Source: Suttonella sp. R2A3 (lineage in GTDB: Bacteria > Pseudomonadota > Gammaproteobacteria > Cardiobacteriales > Cardiobacteriaceae). From it: a DNA stretch of 64,000 nt. The notes beneath the pieces are model-generated. The model searched no databases. It was not told the origin of the DNA and was given only the letters and a program-made list of their open reading frames with translations. The position numbers and the translations under genes were made by a program. Where the stretch lies: NCBI RefSeq assembly GCF_021513215.1, contig NZ_CP090975.1, positions 1,881,001-1,945,000 of the forward strand, in the 5' to 3' direction. Below, one piece after another: positions 48,107 through 57,802 of the stretch. Numbering within the stretch: position 1 is the first letter of the stretch; every line of letters begins with the position of its first letter.

Positions 48107-48913
48107 TGTTTAAAATTTTCACTAATGTTTATCATGATTTGAAAAATTAGCATTTTATTACATCATTATTTTATGAGGTCACATACTGATTTGTAGCTTA
48201 CCTTAGTGTTAGAATTTCAAACTGTATTTAAATATAGTCAAATACATCCAAATTATCATTAATCATCTGTTCCATTATATTATTGAATTATTTCTAATCT
48301 TCCCTCTATTAAATATTCCCATATAACTCCAGATTCGATTTTTTTCTTCCTTCGGGCGTTGGTAATTCTAGTTCAATATTTCCAATCCCATTCCAATAGG
48401 AATGCCAAATTTTATCTTGTGTTTCCTGATCAAGCATAGAAATGCTATTTGCAGTCCGTGCTAGAGAAATGATTTCCATATTGACTTTTACTACTCTGTT
48501 AAGAGGGTTAGGTAATAGCTTAAATTTACGTATAGTTGATATATCCCAATGATAGTTTTCACATGCTTTTAGGTAGGATTCACTATCAGCGAATGCATAG
48601 CAAGCAGATAGCCGTGAGGGATATATTGGATGATGGGATTGTCTATATATTTCACAAATATATTCAGTTCTGTAATTTGAGGTTATATTGTTGTTGAACA
48701 TTGATAGAGCTTCTACGTCAGTATTCTGATTTGGAACAAATGGTAAATAGTCCACAGTCCTATTTAAATATTTATCACGGAATTCACCTATAGACTAAAA
48801 AATATGGTAAAAACTCGTTTAAAAGCTCATGTTTTCATAGGTCTTTATAGAAGCATAAGAATAATCGACTGTTGTAAATATAGTTTGGCTTAATTACGCA
48901 CTAATTTAGTCAT
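48107..48913. other. AT-rich patch around an orphan gene
   Basis: This stretch is clearly richer in A and T than its surroundings. It holds one minus-strand gene (48309-48755) with non-coding flanks of about 200 and 160 bases in which no gene, promoter of note or repeat was found. No integrase, tRNA or inverted ends mark an element. Recent acquisition is the simplest reading. Confidence 0.55.
48309..48755 (-). CDS. Hypothetical protein in AT-rich patch
   Basis: Not recognised. 148 residues with no signal peptide or membrane helix. The sequence has IYPSRLSACYAFADSESYLKA near residues 44-65 and HSYWNGIGNIELELPTPEGR near 117-136. The R-S-x-YAF ... YW-x-G ... E order is loosely reminiscent of DUF2441-type proteins, but this is weak. 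The GTG start at 48755 has an AGGA two bases upstream; an in-frame stop lies shortly before it. Codon use is AT-rich, unlike the neighbours, which suggests transfer. Confidence 0.55.
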   Translation of the reverse strand: MDYLPFVPNQNTDVEALSMFNNNITSNYRTEYICEIYRQSHHPIYPSRLSACYAFADSESYLKACENYHWDISTIRKFKLLPNPLNRVVKVNMEIISLARTANSISMLDQETQDKIWHSYWNGIGNIELELPTPEGRKKSNLELYGNI

Positions 48914-49507
48914 TTATTCAACCTTAAACGTATCGCTGTTTTTGTCTTCGATCCAGCGGTATTCGATGTGATTAGCGATTGCTCTTGCGCAGGAGTTTCC
49001 ATATTGGTCGCTGATAAAGCCTAATGTCATATCCATACCGGCGCTGACACCTGCTGAGGTGTAATACTTGCCATCGACTACCCAGCGCGTGTGTTTATTC
49101 CACTGCACGTTCGCACCTTGACTTACCGCCCAGTGAAACGCTTTTTTGTTTGTGGTGGCGTGTTTGCCATCGAGTAATCTCGTTTTAGCGAGCAGGGCGC
49201 TGCCTGTGCATACGGTTAAAACATATTCGCTATGCTCGGCTGCAGTTTTGATCGCTTTAATGAGTGCTGAGTTATCTACTTCTTCTCTTGTGCCTTTACC
49301 GCCAGGGATAAACAAAATATCTGCGCTATAGTTTGTGGGATCAAGCCGTTTTGTGGCTATCGATACGCCGTGATGATTGCTGATCATTCCACCTGTGAGT
49401 GAATAGAAGGTGAGGGTGTATTGATCGCTTAATTGTCCAAAGATTTCTACCGGCCCAAAAACGTCTAGCGTTTCAAAATCGGTAAAAAGGATGATTGCGA
49501 CGTTCAT
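48914..49507 (-). CDS. DJ-1/PfpI family protein
   Basis: Class I glutamine amidotransferase-like protein of 197 residues. The nucleophile Cys100 lies in VLTVCTGSALL; the start AIILFTDFETLDVFGPVEIFG and the later HWAVSQGANVQWNKHTRWVVDGKYYTSAG-type segment follow the isonitrile hydratase/ThiJ-like branch. There is no helix-turn-helix, so it is not an AraC-type fusion. Substrate unknown; glyoxalase, deglycase or hydratase roles are possible. Confidence 0.85.
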   Translation of the reverse strand: MNVAIILFTDFETLDVFGPVEIFGQLSDQYTLTFYSLTGGMISNHHGVSIATKRLDPTNYSADILFIPGGKGTREEVDNSALIKAIKTAAEHSEYVLTVCTGSALLAKTRLLDGKHATTNKKAFHWAVSQGANVQWNKHTRWVVDGKYYTSAGVSAGMDMTLGFISDQYGNSCARAIANHIEYRWIEDKNSDTFKVE

Positions 49508-49637
49508 GGTATGAGTCTGGTGGTTATTAAAAGGTAGGGCTTGCTAAATATTACCTTAAAATAAAAATACAGCTATAACTATGTGACGAGGTTGTGACAG
49601 GGTGGTCAATTAGAGTGATGGATAGGGTGTTTATAGA

Positions 49638-49667
49638 TAAAAAAGAAGGCACCGCTTGTGCGATGCC
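49638..49667 (-). terminator. Intrinsic terminator of superoxide dismutase gene
   Basis: Read on the minus strand, GGCATCGC and GCGGTGCC pair over 8 bases (one G-T) around ACAA, then a T-rich tail follows, 24 bases after the stop. Confidence 0.75.
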
Positions 49668-49690
49668 ATCTTTCTTATCGAACCTAGGAT

Positions 49691-50293
49691 TTAGGCTTTA
49701 GCAAATTGCTCTGCAACGTAATCCCAGTTGACGACTTTCCACCAGTTCTCGATGTACTCAGGACGGCGGTTGTTGTAGTTCAGGTAATACGCGTGTTCCC
49801 AAACGTCTAAGGCGAGGATTGGTGTGCCTTTAACGTCGGCAATATCCATCAATGGGTTGTCCTGGTTTGCTGTGCTGGTTACAGCAAGTTTGCCATCTTT
49901 AACGATCAGCCATGCCCAGCCTGAACCAAAGCGTGTGGCTGCTGCATCAGCAAATTCTTTTTTGAATGCATCAAGGCTGCCAAAGGCGCTGTTGATCGCT
50001 TCGGCTAATTCACCTTTTGGTTCTCCACCGCCATTTGGGCTCATTGAGTTCCAATAAACGATGTGGTTGTAGTAGCCACCGCCGTTGTTGCGAACCGCGC
50101 CGCTTTGGGTAGAAATGTTGGCGAAAATCTCTTCTAGCGATTTATCGGCTAAGTCCGTGCCTTCAATCGCCGCATTAAAATTGTTGCAATAGCCTTGGTG
50201 ATGTTTGTCGTAGTGCAAATGCATGGTTGCGGTGTCGATCACCGGCTCAAGTGCATCATAGGCATAAGGTAATGCAGGAAGTGTAAAAGACAT
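49691..50293 (-). CDS. Superoxide dismutase, Mn/Fe family (Mn-type outer sphere)
   Basis: Enzyme of 200 residues that converts superoxide to oxygen and peroxide. The four metal ligands are His27, His77, Asp163 and His167. The outer-sphere pattern GGYYNH (72-77) with Gln144 in TANQDNPL is the manganese type; iron enzymes place the glutamine before the second His instead. Other parts ([14 protein letters not shown]) look like FeSOD, so cambialistic use is possible. An AAGGAG site precedes the ATG. Confidence 0.93.
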   Translation of the reverse strand: MSFTLPALPYAYDALEPVIDTATMHLHYDKHHQGYCNNFNAAIEGTDLADKSLEEIFANISTQSGAVRNNGGGYYNHIVYWNSMSPNGGGEPKGELAEAINSAFGSLDAFKKEFADAAATRFGSGWAWLIVKDGKLAVTSTANQDNPLMDIADVKGTPILALDVWEHAYYLNYNNRRPEYIENWWKVVNWDYVAEQFAKA

Positions 50294-50345
50294 GATGACT
50301 CCTTATTAAAAGTTTACTAGATTGAGTTTATGTTTGATTTCATAA

Positions 50346-50372
50346 ATTATAGGTTATAGCGATTAAATGCAA
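50346..50372 (-). promoter_or_regulatory. Putative promoter of superoxide dismutase gene
   Basis: On the minus strand TTGCAT (50367-50372) and TATAAT (50346-50351) lie 15 bases apart, about 53 bases upstream of the start. The spacing is short, so confidence is limited. Confidence 0.4.
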
Positions 50373-50465
50373 GGCTTATGGCTAAATGGCAATCTCATTT
50401 TATCTTCTTTATTCGTTATTTGATACGCATTATTTGTTGTTTTTATAGGTTTTTTTTCTAACGAG

Positions 50466-51857
50466 TCATAACGTTTTATAAGCAGCTAATGCGGCTTTAC
50501 GGCTGCCTTTAATATCCACCATCGGTTGTGGATAATCCGTGTGTGTCCAAGGAGCGAAACATTGTTTTGCGCTGAGACCACGCAGCTCGGGTAACCATTG
50601 TTTAAGATAGTGCACCTCAGGGTCAAACTTTTCTGCCTGAGTGAGCGGATTAAAGATACGGAAATACGGCGCTGCATCCACGCCACAGCCGGCAACCCAT
50701 TGCCAGCCGAGAGTATTGCTCGCGATGTCTGCGTCGATCAAAGTGTGCATAAACCACTTTGCGCCCGCTTGCCAATGCAGGCGTAGGTTTTTCGTCAGCC
50801 AAGAGGCTGTCACCATACGTACGCGATTATGCATCCAGCCGGTCGTCCATAGCTCACGCATACCGGCATCCACCAACGGTACGCCGGTTCTGCCTTGCTG
50901 CCATGCACGAACCCAATCTTGATGCTCGTTCGCTTCGCGCCAGTTAAAACTGTTGAATTTACTTTGGAAGGGCGTGTGCGCGGTGTCTGGAAAATGATAG
51001 AGGATGTGGTAGGCGAATTCACGCCATAATAATTCACGGATAAAATGCTCACTGTCTTCGCCGGTAGCGCTCTGGTGCTTGTTGAGTAAATGAAGCACTT
51101 GTTTGGGTGAGAGAGTGCCGATGTTGAGATAGCGCGAGAGTTTGGATGTCCCTTGAGCTTCAGCGGGGAAATCTCGCCGTGAACTGTAGCCATTTAACCG
51201 CGTTGCAAACCAATCTGCCGCGTGGCGAAGGGCGGCTTGTTCCCCAGCTTGATCTATTTTGAGTATGGCGCTCACCCAAGCTGGAAGCACGGGAACCTGC
51301 TTGCTGATCATACTTTGGTTAATTGGGTCTTTTGCAGCGCTTAAAGAGCTTGGTGCCGATAGGGGCTCGCTGATATCGTTAAGTTGCACGCGTAAACGTT
51401 TACTAAATGGCGTGTAGACGCGATAAGGCTGGTCGCTTTGGTTAAAGCTGCGTGGATCAAATGGCTCAAAAAGCACGTTGCCAGGGCTACTATGCACGAC
51501 AATATTATGGGATTGTAGTTGGGTTTTGAGTGATCGGTCGGCCGCGATACTCTCTGGATCATAGCGGCGATTCCAAAACACCGCGTTGATCGAGCTTTTG
51601 TTGATGGTATCAAGTAACACATGCGGCTCAATGCGGCACAACGAGCCGCCAAGTTGTTCAATAGCGCCGCTAAGTTTGGCTAAAGCCAGCGCACGCCAAG
51701 CATCAACCGCGCTTTGTGATTGCTCTTTATCTGATTCATCAACGTAGGCTAAATACAGCGGCGCTCTTTGGGCTTGTGCTGCGCGCAGCGCTTGTTGTAA
51801 AGTCGGGTTATCGGCAAGTCGTAAATCATGGCCACGAAAGAGATATAACGTGGCCAT
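50466..51857 (-). CDS. phrB: Deoxyribodipyrimidine photolyase
   Basis: Class I CPD photolyase of 463 residues that repairs pyrimidine dimers with blue light. The N-terminal antenna domain starts YLFRGHDLRLADNPTLQQA; the FAD domain has ELLWREFAYHIL, TGVPLVDAGMRELWTTGWMHNRVRM and DADIASNTLGWQWVAGCG. A cryptochrome-like role is less likely. It lies 6 bases downstream of rhlB on the same strand. Confidence 0.93.
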   Translation of the reverse strand: MATLYLFRGHDLRLADNPTLQQALRAAQAQRAPLYLAYVDESDKEQSQSAVDAWRALALAKLSGAIEQLGGSLCRIEPHVLLDTINKSSINAVFWNRRYDPESIAADRSLKTQLQSHNIVVHSSPGNVLFEPFDPRSFNQSDQPYRVYTPFSKRLRVQLNDISEPLSAPSSLSAAKDPINQSMISKQVPVLPAWVSAILKIDQAGEQAALRHAADWFATRLNGYSSRRDFPAEAQGTSKLSRYLNIGTLSPKQVLHLLNKHQSATGEDSEHFIRELLWREFAYHILYHFPDTAHTPFQSKFNSFNWREANEHQDWVRAWQQGRTGVPLVDAGMRELWTTGWMHNRVRMVTASWLTKNLRLHWQAGAKWFMHTLIDADIASNTLGWQWVAGCGVDAAPYFRIFNPLTQAEKFDPEVHYLKQWLPELRGLSAKQCFAPWTHTDYPQPMVDIKGSRKAALAAYKTL

Positions 51858-51863
51858 GAGGCT

Positions 51864-53201
51864 TTAGTGGTTGCCGTTTTTATTGTGTCGGCGAGTGGTG
51901 TGTTTGCGGTTTGCCGGGCGTTTTCCGCCGTTATTGTTACGGCCGTTGCCGCGACGATTGCCTGATTTCTCGCGGCGTTGGCGCTGCTCGTCTTTTAGTG
52001 CAGCTAGTGCTTCGTCGCTTGGCGGGATGACATCAGCGAGTAAGTCGTCGTCGATGGAAACAACCGGGACTTTGTTCTCAATGTAATGCTCAATTTCTGG
52101 CAAAGAATAGACGTATTCTTCGCAAGCAAAACTGATCGCTTTACCGGTTGCGCCAGCGCGTGCGGTACGGCCGATGCGGTGTACATAGTCTTCAGCGACT
52201 TGCGGTAGGTCGTAGTTGAACACATGGCTGACATCAGGAATATGCAAGCCGCGCGCGGCAACGTCGGTGGCGACCACAATATTGGTTTCGCCATTTTGGA
52301 AGCTTTTGATCACTTGCTCGCGTTTTTTCTGCGCAATGTCGCCAGAAAGGGCAGCATTCGGATAACCGTTAGCTTCAAGGACTATGCTTAGGCGCTCTAA
52401 ATCGCGCTTGGTATTTAAGAAAATAATGCTGCGCTGCGGTTGCTCTTTAGCGAGCAGGCCTAAAAGCAGCGGGGTTTTTTCGTGTTTCGCAGTGTGGTAC
52501 AGCGATTGTTCGACGTTATCAGCGGTTGGATGATCGGCTTCGATGCTTACGGTTTTAGGCGCATTGAAATGCTCATAGGCTAATTCTTGCACTTTTTGCG
52601 CCATCGTTGCGCTGAATAAAAGGTTTAGACGCTCTTTAGCTGGTGGCATTTGCTTAAGCAGATAGCGCACATCGTCGATAAAGCCTAAATCAAACATGCG
52701 GTCCGCTTCATCAAGCACACACACGTCAATATTCTTTAAGCGGAACACTTTTTGTTTGTATAGATCGATGATTCGCCCAGGGGTGCCGATCACGATATCG
52801 ATATTGGTCGCTGCAAAAAGGTTTTTCTGGTGTTCGATGTTTGTCCCACCATAAACTGCGAGGCTCTTAAGGCCGGTATAACGGCCCAGTTGGTCGGCGT
52901 CTTTTTTAATTTGAATCGCGAGCTCACGAGTCGGTGCGACAATAATCGCCCATGGGCCTTTGGCTTTTGGGTGCACCGGGTTGACCATCAGGTATTGCAA
53001 TAAGGCGATTAAAAAAGCAGCAGTTTTGCCGGTACCTGTTTGCGCCAAACCCATCACATCGTGGCCTTTAAGCGTTAGCGGCAGGCTTTGTTCTTGGATG
53101 GGGGTGGCATGGGTTAAACCCGCATCCTGTAAGGCTTCTTGGATGGATGCATGCAGGGGAAGATCAACGAACGCTGTGTTCGTGGTGTGTTTTTCTGACA
53201 T
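51864..53201 (-). CDS. rhlB: DEAD-box RNA helicase RhlB-like
   Basis: RNA helicase of 445 residues. Motifs in order: Q motif (THATPIQEQSLPL), AQTGTGKT, PTRELA, GTPGR, DEAD, SAT, then HRIGRTARAG. The DEADRMFDLGFIDDVRYLLKQMP stretch is RhlB-like. The tail after residue about 400 is basic and rich in Arg, Gly and Asn, as in RhlB tails that bind RNA and the degradosome scaffold. A minus-strand TATAAT (53246-53251) is a possible -10. Confidence 0.88.
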   Translation of the reverse strand: MSEKHTTNTAFVDLPLHASIQEALQDAGLTHATPIQEQSLPLTLKGHDVMGLAQTGTGKTAAFLIALLQYLMVNPVHPKAKGPWAIIVAPTRELAIQIKKDADQLGRYTGLKSLAVYGGTNIEHQKNLFAATNIDIVIGTPGRIIDLYKQKVFRLKNIDVCVLDEADRMFDLGFIDDVRYLLKQMPPAKERLNLLFSATMAQKVQELAYEHFNAPKTVSIEADHPTADNVEQSLYHTAKHEKTPLLLGLLAKEQPQRSIIFLNTKRDLERLSIVLEANGYPNAALSGDIAQKKREQVIKSFQNGETNIVVATDVAARGLHIPDVSHVFNYDLPQVAEDYVHRIGRTARAGATGKAISFACEEYVYSLPEIEHYIENKVPVVSIDDDLLADVIPPSDEALAALKDEQRQRREKSGNRRGNGRNNNGGKRPANRKHTTRRHNKNGNH

Positions 53202-53317
53202 ATAGGGTGTTATTTTATTCCGATATTAGACTTTAATTTGCCGCAATTATAGCACGTCAGCGCTATTTAGGATGATATACTGCTTAAACTTGTGAACAAG
53301 CAATAAAGGATAGGACT

Positions 53318-53545
53318 ATGCGGGTGGCTCTTTTATGTTCAATGGCATTATTGTTAGGCGCTTGTGGGTTTATTAAAACTCAATCGCTCTATGAAGTGCG
53401 GATGACTAGCGGTGAACGCTTATATGCGGACAATCGCCCCTCGCTGGATGATGGTTATTACACCTTTTATGATGTGAATGATCAGAAATACATTATCCGC
53501 GAGAACTTGGTGTTGTTTATCGAACCAGCCAAATTTAAGAAGTGA
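53318..53545 (+). CDS. YgdI/YgdR family lipoprotein
   Basis: Small lipoprotein of 75 residues. The lipobox LLGAC (Cys16) follows a short signal peptide. The rest is a compact beta domain (YEVRMTSGERLYADNRPSL) typical of YgdI/YgdR (DUF903). Function unknown. A TATACT at 53276-53281 may be its -10, and AAGGA precedes the ATG. metF starts 11 bases after its stop. Confidence 0.85.
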   Translation: MRVALLCSMALLLGACGFIKTQSLYEVRMTSGERLYADNRPSLDDGYYTFYDVNDQKYIIRENLVLFIEPAKFKK

Positions 53546-53556
53546 CGGGTTAGAAC

Positions 53557-54411
53557 ATGTCAGGCAAAACCCCTCTTGTGCGTGTGAGCTGTGAGTTCTT
53601 TCCTACTTCGACTGATGAAGGCGCTGAAAAGCTTGATGGCGTTCGTCAGGCGTTGTCTGTGTTGGACTGTGAATATTTTTCTGTCACCTACGGCGCAGGC
53701 GGTAGTACACGCGAACGCACGCTACAAACGGTGCGCCGTATCTTAGACGAACAAAGTACAAAAGTGATGCCGCATTTAACCTGTGTGGCGGCGAAACGCA
53801 GCAACATTGAAAGTATTCTCGATATTTATCAGGAATGGGGTGTGACGCAGTTGATGGCGTTGCGTGGCGATATGCCTTCAGGGATGTACCAAGCTGGCGA
53901 TTTGCATAATGCGCGTGAGTTGGTTAGTTTGGTGCGCGAGCGTTGGGGAGAAACGGCGAAAATCTATGTCGCGGCTTATCCAGAGATTCATCCGCGCTCG
54001 AAAACCCCCGAAGATGATTTGCGTCATTTTAAAGATAAAGTGGACGCAGGCGCGAACGAGGCAGTCACTCAGTATTTTTATAACGTTGATGCGTTTTTGC
54101 GCTTTCGCGATGATGCGACGCGTATCGGCGTGGACATTCCGATTGTGCCAGGTGTGATGCCGATCACCAATTACAAACAGCTCGCGCGATTCTCTGATAT
54201 GTGTGGGGCGCAGATTCCACGCTGGATCCGCAAGCGCTTAGAAGCGTATCAAGACAATAAACAAGATTTGCGGGCTTTTGGCGCTGAAGTGGTGGCGACG
54301 ATGTGCGCGCGTTTGATTGATGAAGGAGTTGATGCGCTACATTTCTATAGCATGAACCGCGAAGATGCGGTGCTGGCTGTGGCGCAAGAATTAGGTTGGG
54401 TGGGGCAGTAA
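53557..54411 (+). CDS. metF: 5,10-methylenetetrahydrofolate reductase
   Basis: Flavoenzyme of 284 residues that makes 5-methyl-THF for methionine synthesis. Family segments: CEFFPTSTDEGAEKL, YFSVTYGAGGSTRERT, HLTCVAAKRS, LMALRGDMP, AAYPEIHPRS and EAVTQYFYNVDAFLRF. The catalytic Glu is in the CEFFP motif. Confidence 0.95.
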   Translation: MSGKTPLVRVSCEFFPTSTDEGAEKLDGVRQALSVLDCEYFSVTYGAGGSTRERTLQTVRRILDEQSTKVMPHLTCVAAKRSNIESILDIYQEWGVTQLMALRGDMPSGMYQAGDLHNARELVSLVRERWGETAKIYVAAYPEIHPRSKTPEDDLRHFKDKVDAGANEAVTQYFYNVDAFLRFRDDATRIGVDIPIVPGVMPITNYKQLARFSDMCGAQIPRWIRKRLEAYQDNKQDLRAFGAEVVATMCARLIDEGVDALHFYSMNREDAVLAVAQELGWVGQ

Positions 54412-54435
54412 TCCCACCTGAACGGAAGGATTTTT

Positions 54436-55974
54436 ATGGCTAAATCGTTATTGCGGTCGTCAGCGGTTATTTCAACAATGACCATGGCGTCCCGAGTCTT
54501 GGGCTTGTTGCGCGATATTTTCCTCGCGCGTTATTTTGATACCACAGTCACTGACCCATTTTTTGCTGCACTGCGTATCCCAAATACGTTGCGCCGCTTT
54601 TTTGGTGAAGGCGGTTTTGCCAATGCGTTTGTCCCGGTGTTCTCGGCAACAAAAACCGAACATCCGGATAAGCTTAAAGATTTGTTGCGTAACACATCGG
54701 GCACGCTGTTTACTATTCTCTTGGTGATTACCATTCTCGGGATGGTCTTTTCAGGCGCGATTGTGTCGTTGGTGGCTTATGGTCTAAACGACAAACCGCA
54801 GCAGTTTATTTTGGCCAGCGACATGCTGCGCATTATGTTCCCTTATATTCTGTTGATCTCGCTCACTGCGATGTGTGGTGGAGTGCTCAACACCCATGGA
54901 CAGTTTGGTGTGCCCGCGTTTACACCTGTGCTGCTCAATGTAGCGATTATCGCGGCGTGCTTATGGCACTACCTGCCCGGCCAAGGGGCGATGGTGGATC
55001 CGCTGATTTTGGCTTGGGCTGTATTATTGGGTGGGGTAGCGCAGTTAGCGCTACAGCTGCCATTTTTATGGCGACTCGGTTTGTTGGTGCGGCCAAAATG
55101 GGGCTGGAAACATAGCGGTGTGCGCCGAATTATGAAGCTAATGGTGCCGACCTTATTTGGTTCATCGGTGGGGCAGTTAACGATTTTGGTCAATACCTTC
55201 CTTGCTTCATTATTGGCCACTGGGAGTATTTCCTGGCTGTATTATTCCGACCGTCTGGTGGAGTTTCCAATTGCCCTGATCGGCGTGGCGCTTGGTACGG
55301 TGATTTTGCCAAAGCTGAGTGCGTTGAACGCTGATGATAACCCGAAAGCTTTTTTTGAAACCCTCGATTGGTCGCTAACCTGGGGCTTGTTGATCGGTAG
55401 CGCCGCTTCTATGGGGCTGTTTGTACTTGCGCCAACCATTTTGCTGACGCTGTTCTATGGTGGGCATTTCAGCGATTATGATGTGATGATGACGACGATG
55501 AGTTTGCGTGCGTATGCCTTTGGTGCTTTTTTCTGGATTTTGGTGAAAGTGCTGGCACCAGCATTTTATTCCCGTCATGACACAAAAACGCCGGTTAAAG
55601 CTGGGTTGGTGGCGATGGGCTGTAATATTGTGCTCGCGCTGATACTTAGCCAATACTGGGCGCATGTCGGCTTGGCTGGAGCAAGCGCGCTCTCGGCGCT
55701 GATTAATGTGGCGATTCTGGTGTGGTTGCTGCATGGTGAAGGGGTCAAGCTGCTTTCGAGAGTATGGAAATTTTTAATCCAAATTGTGTTAGCCAATGGT
55801 GCGATGGCCTCGATGCTTGTTTATTTGCAAGGCGATTGGGCGCTGTGGCTTGCTGAGAGCTTTTGGTGGCGCATAGGGCACTTATTTCTGCTGGTTGGCT
55901 GTGGTATTCTTACCTATGTGTTAGCTTTGCGGCTACTGGGTGTGCGATGGAATCAACTGAGATTGGGGAAATAG
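54436..55974 (+). CDS. murJ: Lipid II flippase MurJ
   Basis: MOP-superfamily flippase of 512 residues with about 14 helices that moves lipid II across the inner membrane. The start SSAVISTMTMASRVLGLLRDIFLARYF and FFAALRIPNTLRRFFGEGGFANAFVPVF carry the conserved arginines and the Asp of the central cavity. A GGAAGG site precedes the ATG. tamA follows with a 1-base gap. Confidence 0.96.
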   Translation: MAKSLLRSSAVISTMTMASRVLGLLRDIFLARYFDTTVTDPFFAALRIPNTLRRFFGEGGFANAFVPVFSATKTEHPDKLKDLLRNTSGTLFTILLVITILGMVFSGAIVSLVAYGLNDKPQQFILASDMLRIMFPYILLISLTAMCGGVLNTHGQFGVPAFTPVLLNVAIIAACLWHYLPGQGAMVDPLILAWAVLLGGVAQLALQLPFLWRLGLLVRPKWGWKHSGVRRIMKLMVPTLFGSSVGQLTILVNTFLASLLATGSISWLYYSDRLVEFPIALIGVALGTVILPKLSALNADDNPKAFFETLDWSLTWGLLIGSAASMGLFVLAPTILLTLFYGGHFSDYDVMMTTMSLRAYAFGAFFWILVKVLAPAFYSRHDTKTPVKAGLVAMGCNIVLALILSQYWAHVGLAGASALSALINVAILVWLLHGEGVKLLSRVWKFLIQIVLANGAMASMLVYLQGDWALWLAESFWWRIGHLFLLVGCGILTYVLALRLLGVRWNQLRLGK

Positions 55975-55975
55975 T

Positions 55976-57799
55976 GTGAATAAAATTGTGTTCGGTATCA
56001 GTTTGCTGGGGATGGTAGTAGCTACGCAGGCAGAACCTTTATTTAACGCGGTAGGTAGTAATACCAACACAGCATCTCCGGCCAGTCAGCCCGTTGGCGA
56101 AAACGCACAAGCCATTACCGGATTGAAACTGATCGAGATTGATATCCAAGGGATTGAAAACGAAGAACAAAGAAAAAATGCCTACCTGTTTTTAACCCTC
56201 AATCAGGTGGTGAATGAAAATATTAATCGCCCGGATTATGTGAACTTTTTGATTGAAGATGGTGCTAAAGAGATCGCCGAATCACAACAGCCCTTTGGTT
56301 ATTACAATGTGCGGGTCGATTCAAAGCGTGAGCAAAGCAGTGAAGGATTAATCGTTCACTACACTGTGTCTCTGGGTGAGCCGACGCAGTTGACCAACGT
56401 TGATGTGCGTTTGAGCGGTGAGGCGCAAAATGATCCACCATTTGTTGAATTATTAAACGATAACCCGTTGGCGGTTGGTCAGCAGCTTGATCATAAAGCG
56501 TATGAAGAATATAAAGCGCGCTTTAAGGCGCTTGCCAGCGCGCGCGGCTATTTCGATGGCCAGTTTGTCGAAAAACGCATTGGCATCAACCCACAAAATA
56601 ACAGTGCAGAAATTACCCTGCATTTTGACAGTGGTGAACGATATAAATTCACAAACGTTACTTACAACCAAACCGAGCTGACCCCAAATTTATTACAGCG
56701 TTTTGTGCCCTTTAGCCCAGGCCAGCCGTATACCTCAAAAGATGTCGCCACGCTGCAGCAAGATTTACAAGGTAGTGGCTATTTTAGCCAGGTACTGGTT
56801 GGTGGTGATCCTGATCCGGTGAGCAAAACGGTTCCGGTGGATGCGCAGCTGGAAATGAACAAGAATAAACGCTATCTTATCGGGCTTGGTTATTCGACTG
56901 ACCAAGGTCCACGGGCGAAATTTGAGTTCAATTGGCGTTGGGTGAATGAACGCGGTCATACTTTTGATGCGAAAACGTTTATCTCAGAAAAGGATATGAG
57001 CCTCGATGCGCTTTATCGTATTCCAAGCGATAACCCAACCACAGATTACTATTATCTGCGTGGTGGTGGGCATTATAAAGACAATGATGACTATCGCTCG
57101 AAGCGCGCTTTTGCTGAAGGCGGTTATAACTTCCGTCGCGATAAATGGGAACATCGCTATGGCTTGGTGACTGCCTGGGAAGATTTCCGCATTGGCTTGG
57201 ATCAAGCAGACACCTTGCTCCTTTATCCTCAAGCGCGCTGGACTTACACCTCAACCGAGGATCGCTTAAACCCTGATTCTGGCTATCAAGTATCGCTTGG
57301 ATTGAAAGGGGCGACCGATCAGCTGGTTTCAGATGTGTCGTTTGTGCAAGCTGATTTGCGTGCGCGCGGCCTGTATTCATTCAATGAACAGCATCGTGTG
57401 ATCGGTCGTTTTGATTTGGGTGGCTTAGAAACCAATGATTTTCATCGTTTGCCGGTGAGCTTGCGCTATTTTGCTGGTGGGGATCGCTCTGTGCGCGGTT
57501 ATGCATTTGAGAATATTGGGCCGCGCGATGGTTCTAATACCAACATCGGTGGGCGCTATTTAGCGGTCGGTAGTGTGGAATATGAATACTACTTCAAGCC
57601 GGATTGGGCGTTAGCGGCGTTTGTTGATGCAGGCGACGCTACAGATAAAGACTTTGATTTTAAAGTTGGTGCTGGCGTTGGTCTGCATTGGCGCTCACCG
57701 GTTGGGCCGATTGATATCGATGTGGCACATGGCTTTGATAAGAATGTGGGCGATAATGTTCGCCTGCATTTAACGATTGGCACGGAGCTTAATTTATAA
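55976..57799 (+). CDS. tamA: Translocation and assembly module subunit TamA
   Basis: Outer-membrane protein of 607 residues of the Omp85 family. A signal peptide (KIVFGISLLGMVVATQAEP) is followed by three POTRA domains (about 45-280) and a 16-strand barrel. The Omp85 motif RYFAGGDRSVRGYAFENIGP (about 500-519) and the final VGDNVRLHLTIGTELNL strand are present. The start codon is GTG at 55976. It pairs with TamB, encoded 3 bases downstream. Confidence 0.93.
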   Translation: MNKIVFGISLLGMVVATQAEPLFNAVGSNTNTASPASQPVGENAQAITGLKLIEIDIQGIENEEQRKNAYLFLTLNQVVNENINRPDYVNFLIEDGAKEIAESQQPFGYYNVRVDSKREQSSEGLIVHYTVSLGEPTQLTNVDVRLSGEAQNDPPFVELLNDNPLAVGQQLDHKAYEEYKARFKALASARGYFDGQFVEKRIGINPQNNSAEITLHFDSGERYKFTNVTYNQTELTPNLLQRFVPFSPGQPYTSKDVATLQQDLQGSGYFSQVLVGGDPDPVSKTVPVDAQLEMNKNKRYLIGLGYSTDQGPRAKFEFNWRWVNERGHTFDAKTFISEKDMSLDALYRIPSDNPTTDYYYLRGGGHYKDNDDYRSKRAFAEGGYNFRRDKWEHRYGLVTAWEDFRIGLDQADTLLLYPQARWTYTSTEDRLNPDSGYQVSLGLKGATDQLVSDVSFVQADLRARGLYSFNEQHRVIGRFDLGGLETNDFHRLPVSLRYFAGGDRSVRGYAFENIGPRDGSNTNIGGRYLAVGSVEYEYYFKPDWALAAFVDAGDATDKDFDFKVGAGVGLHWRSPVGPIDIDVAHGFDKNVGDNVRLHLTIGTELNL

Positions 57800-57802
57800 T
57801 TT

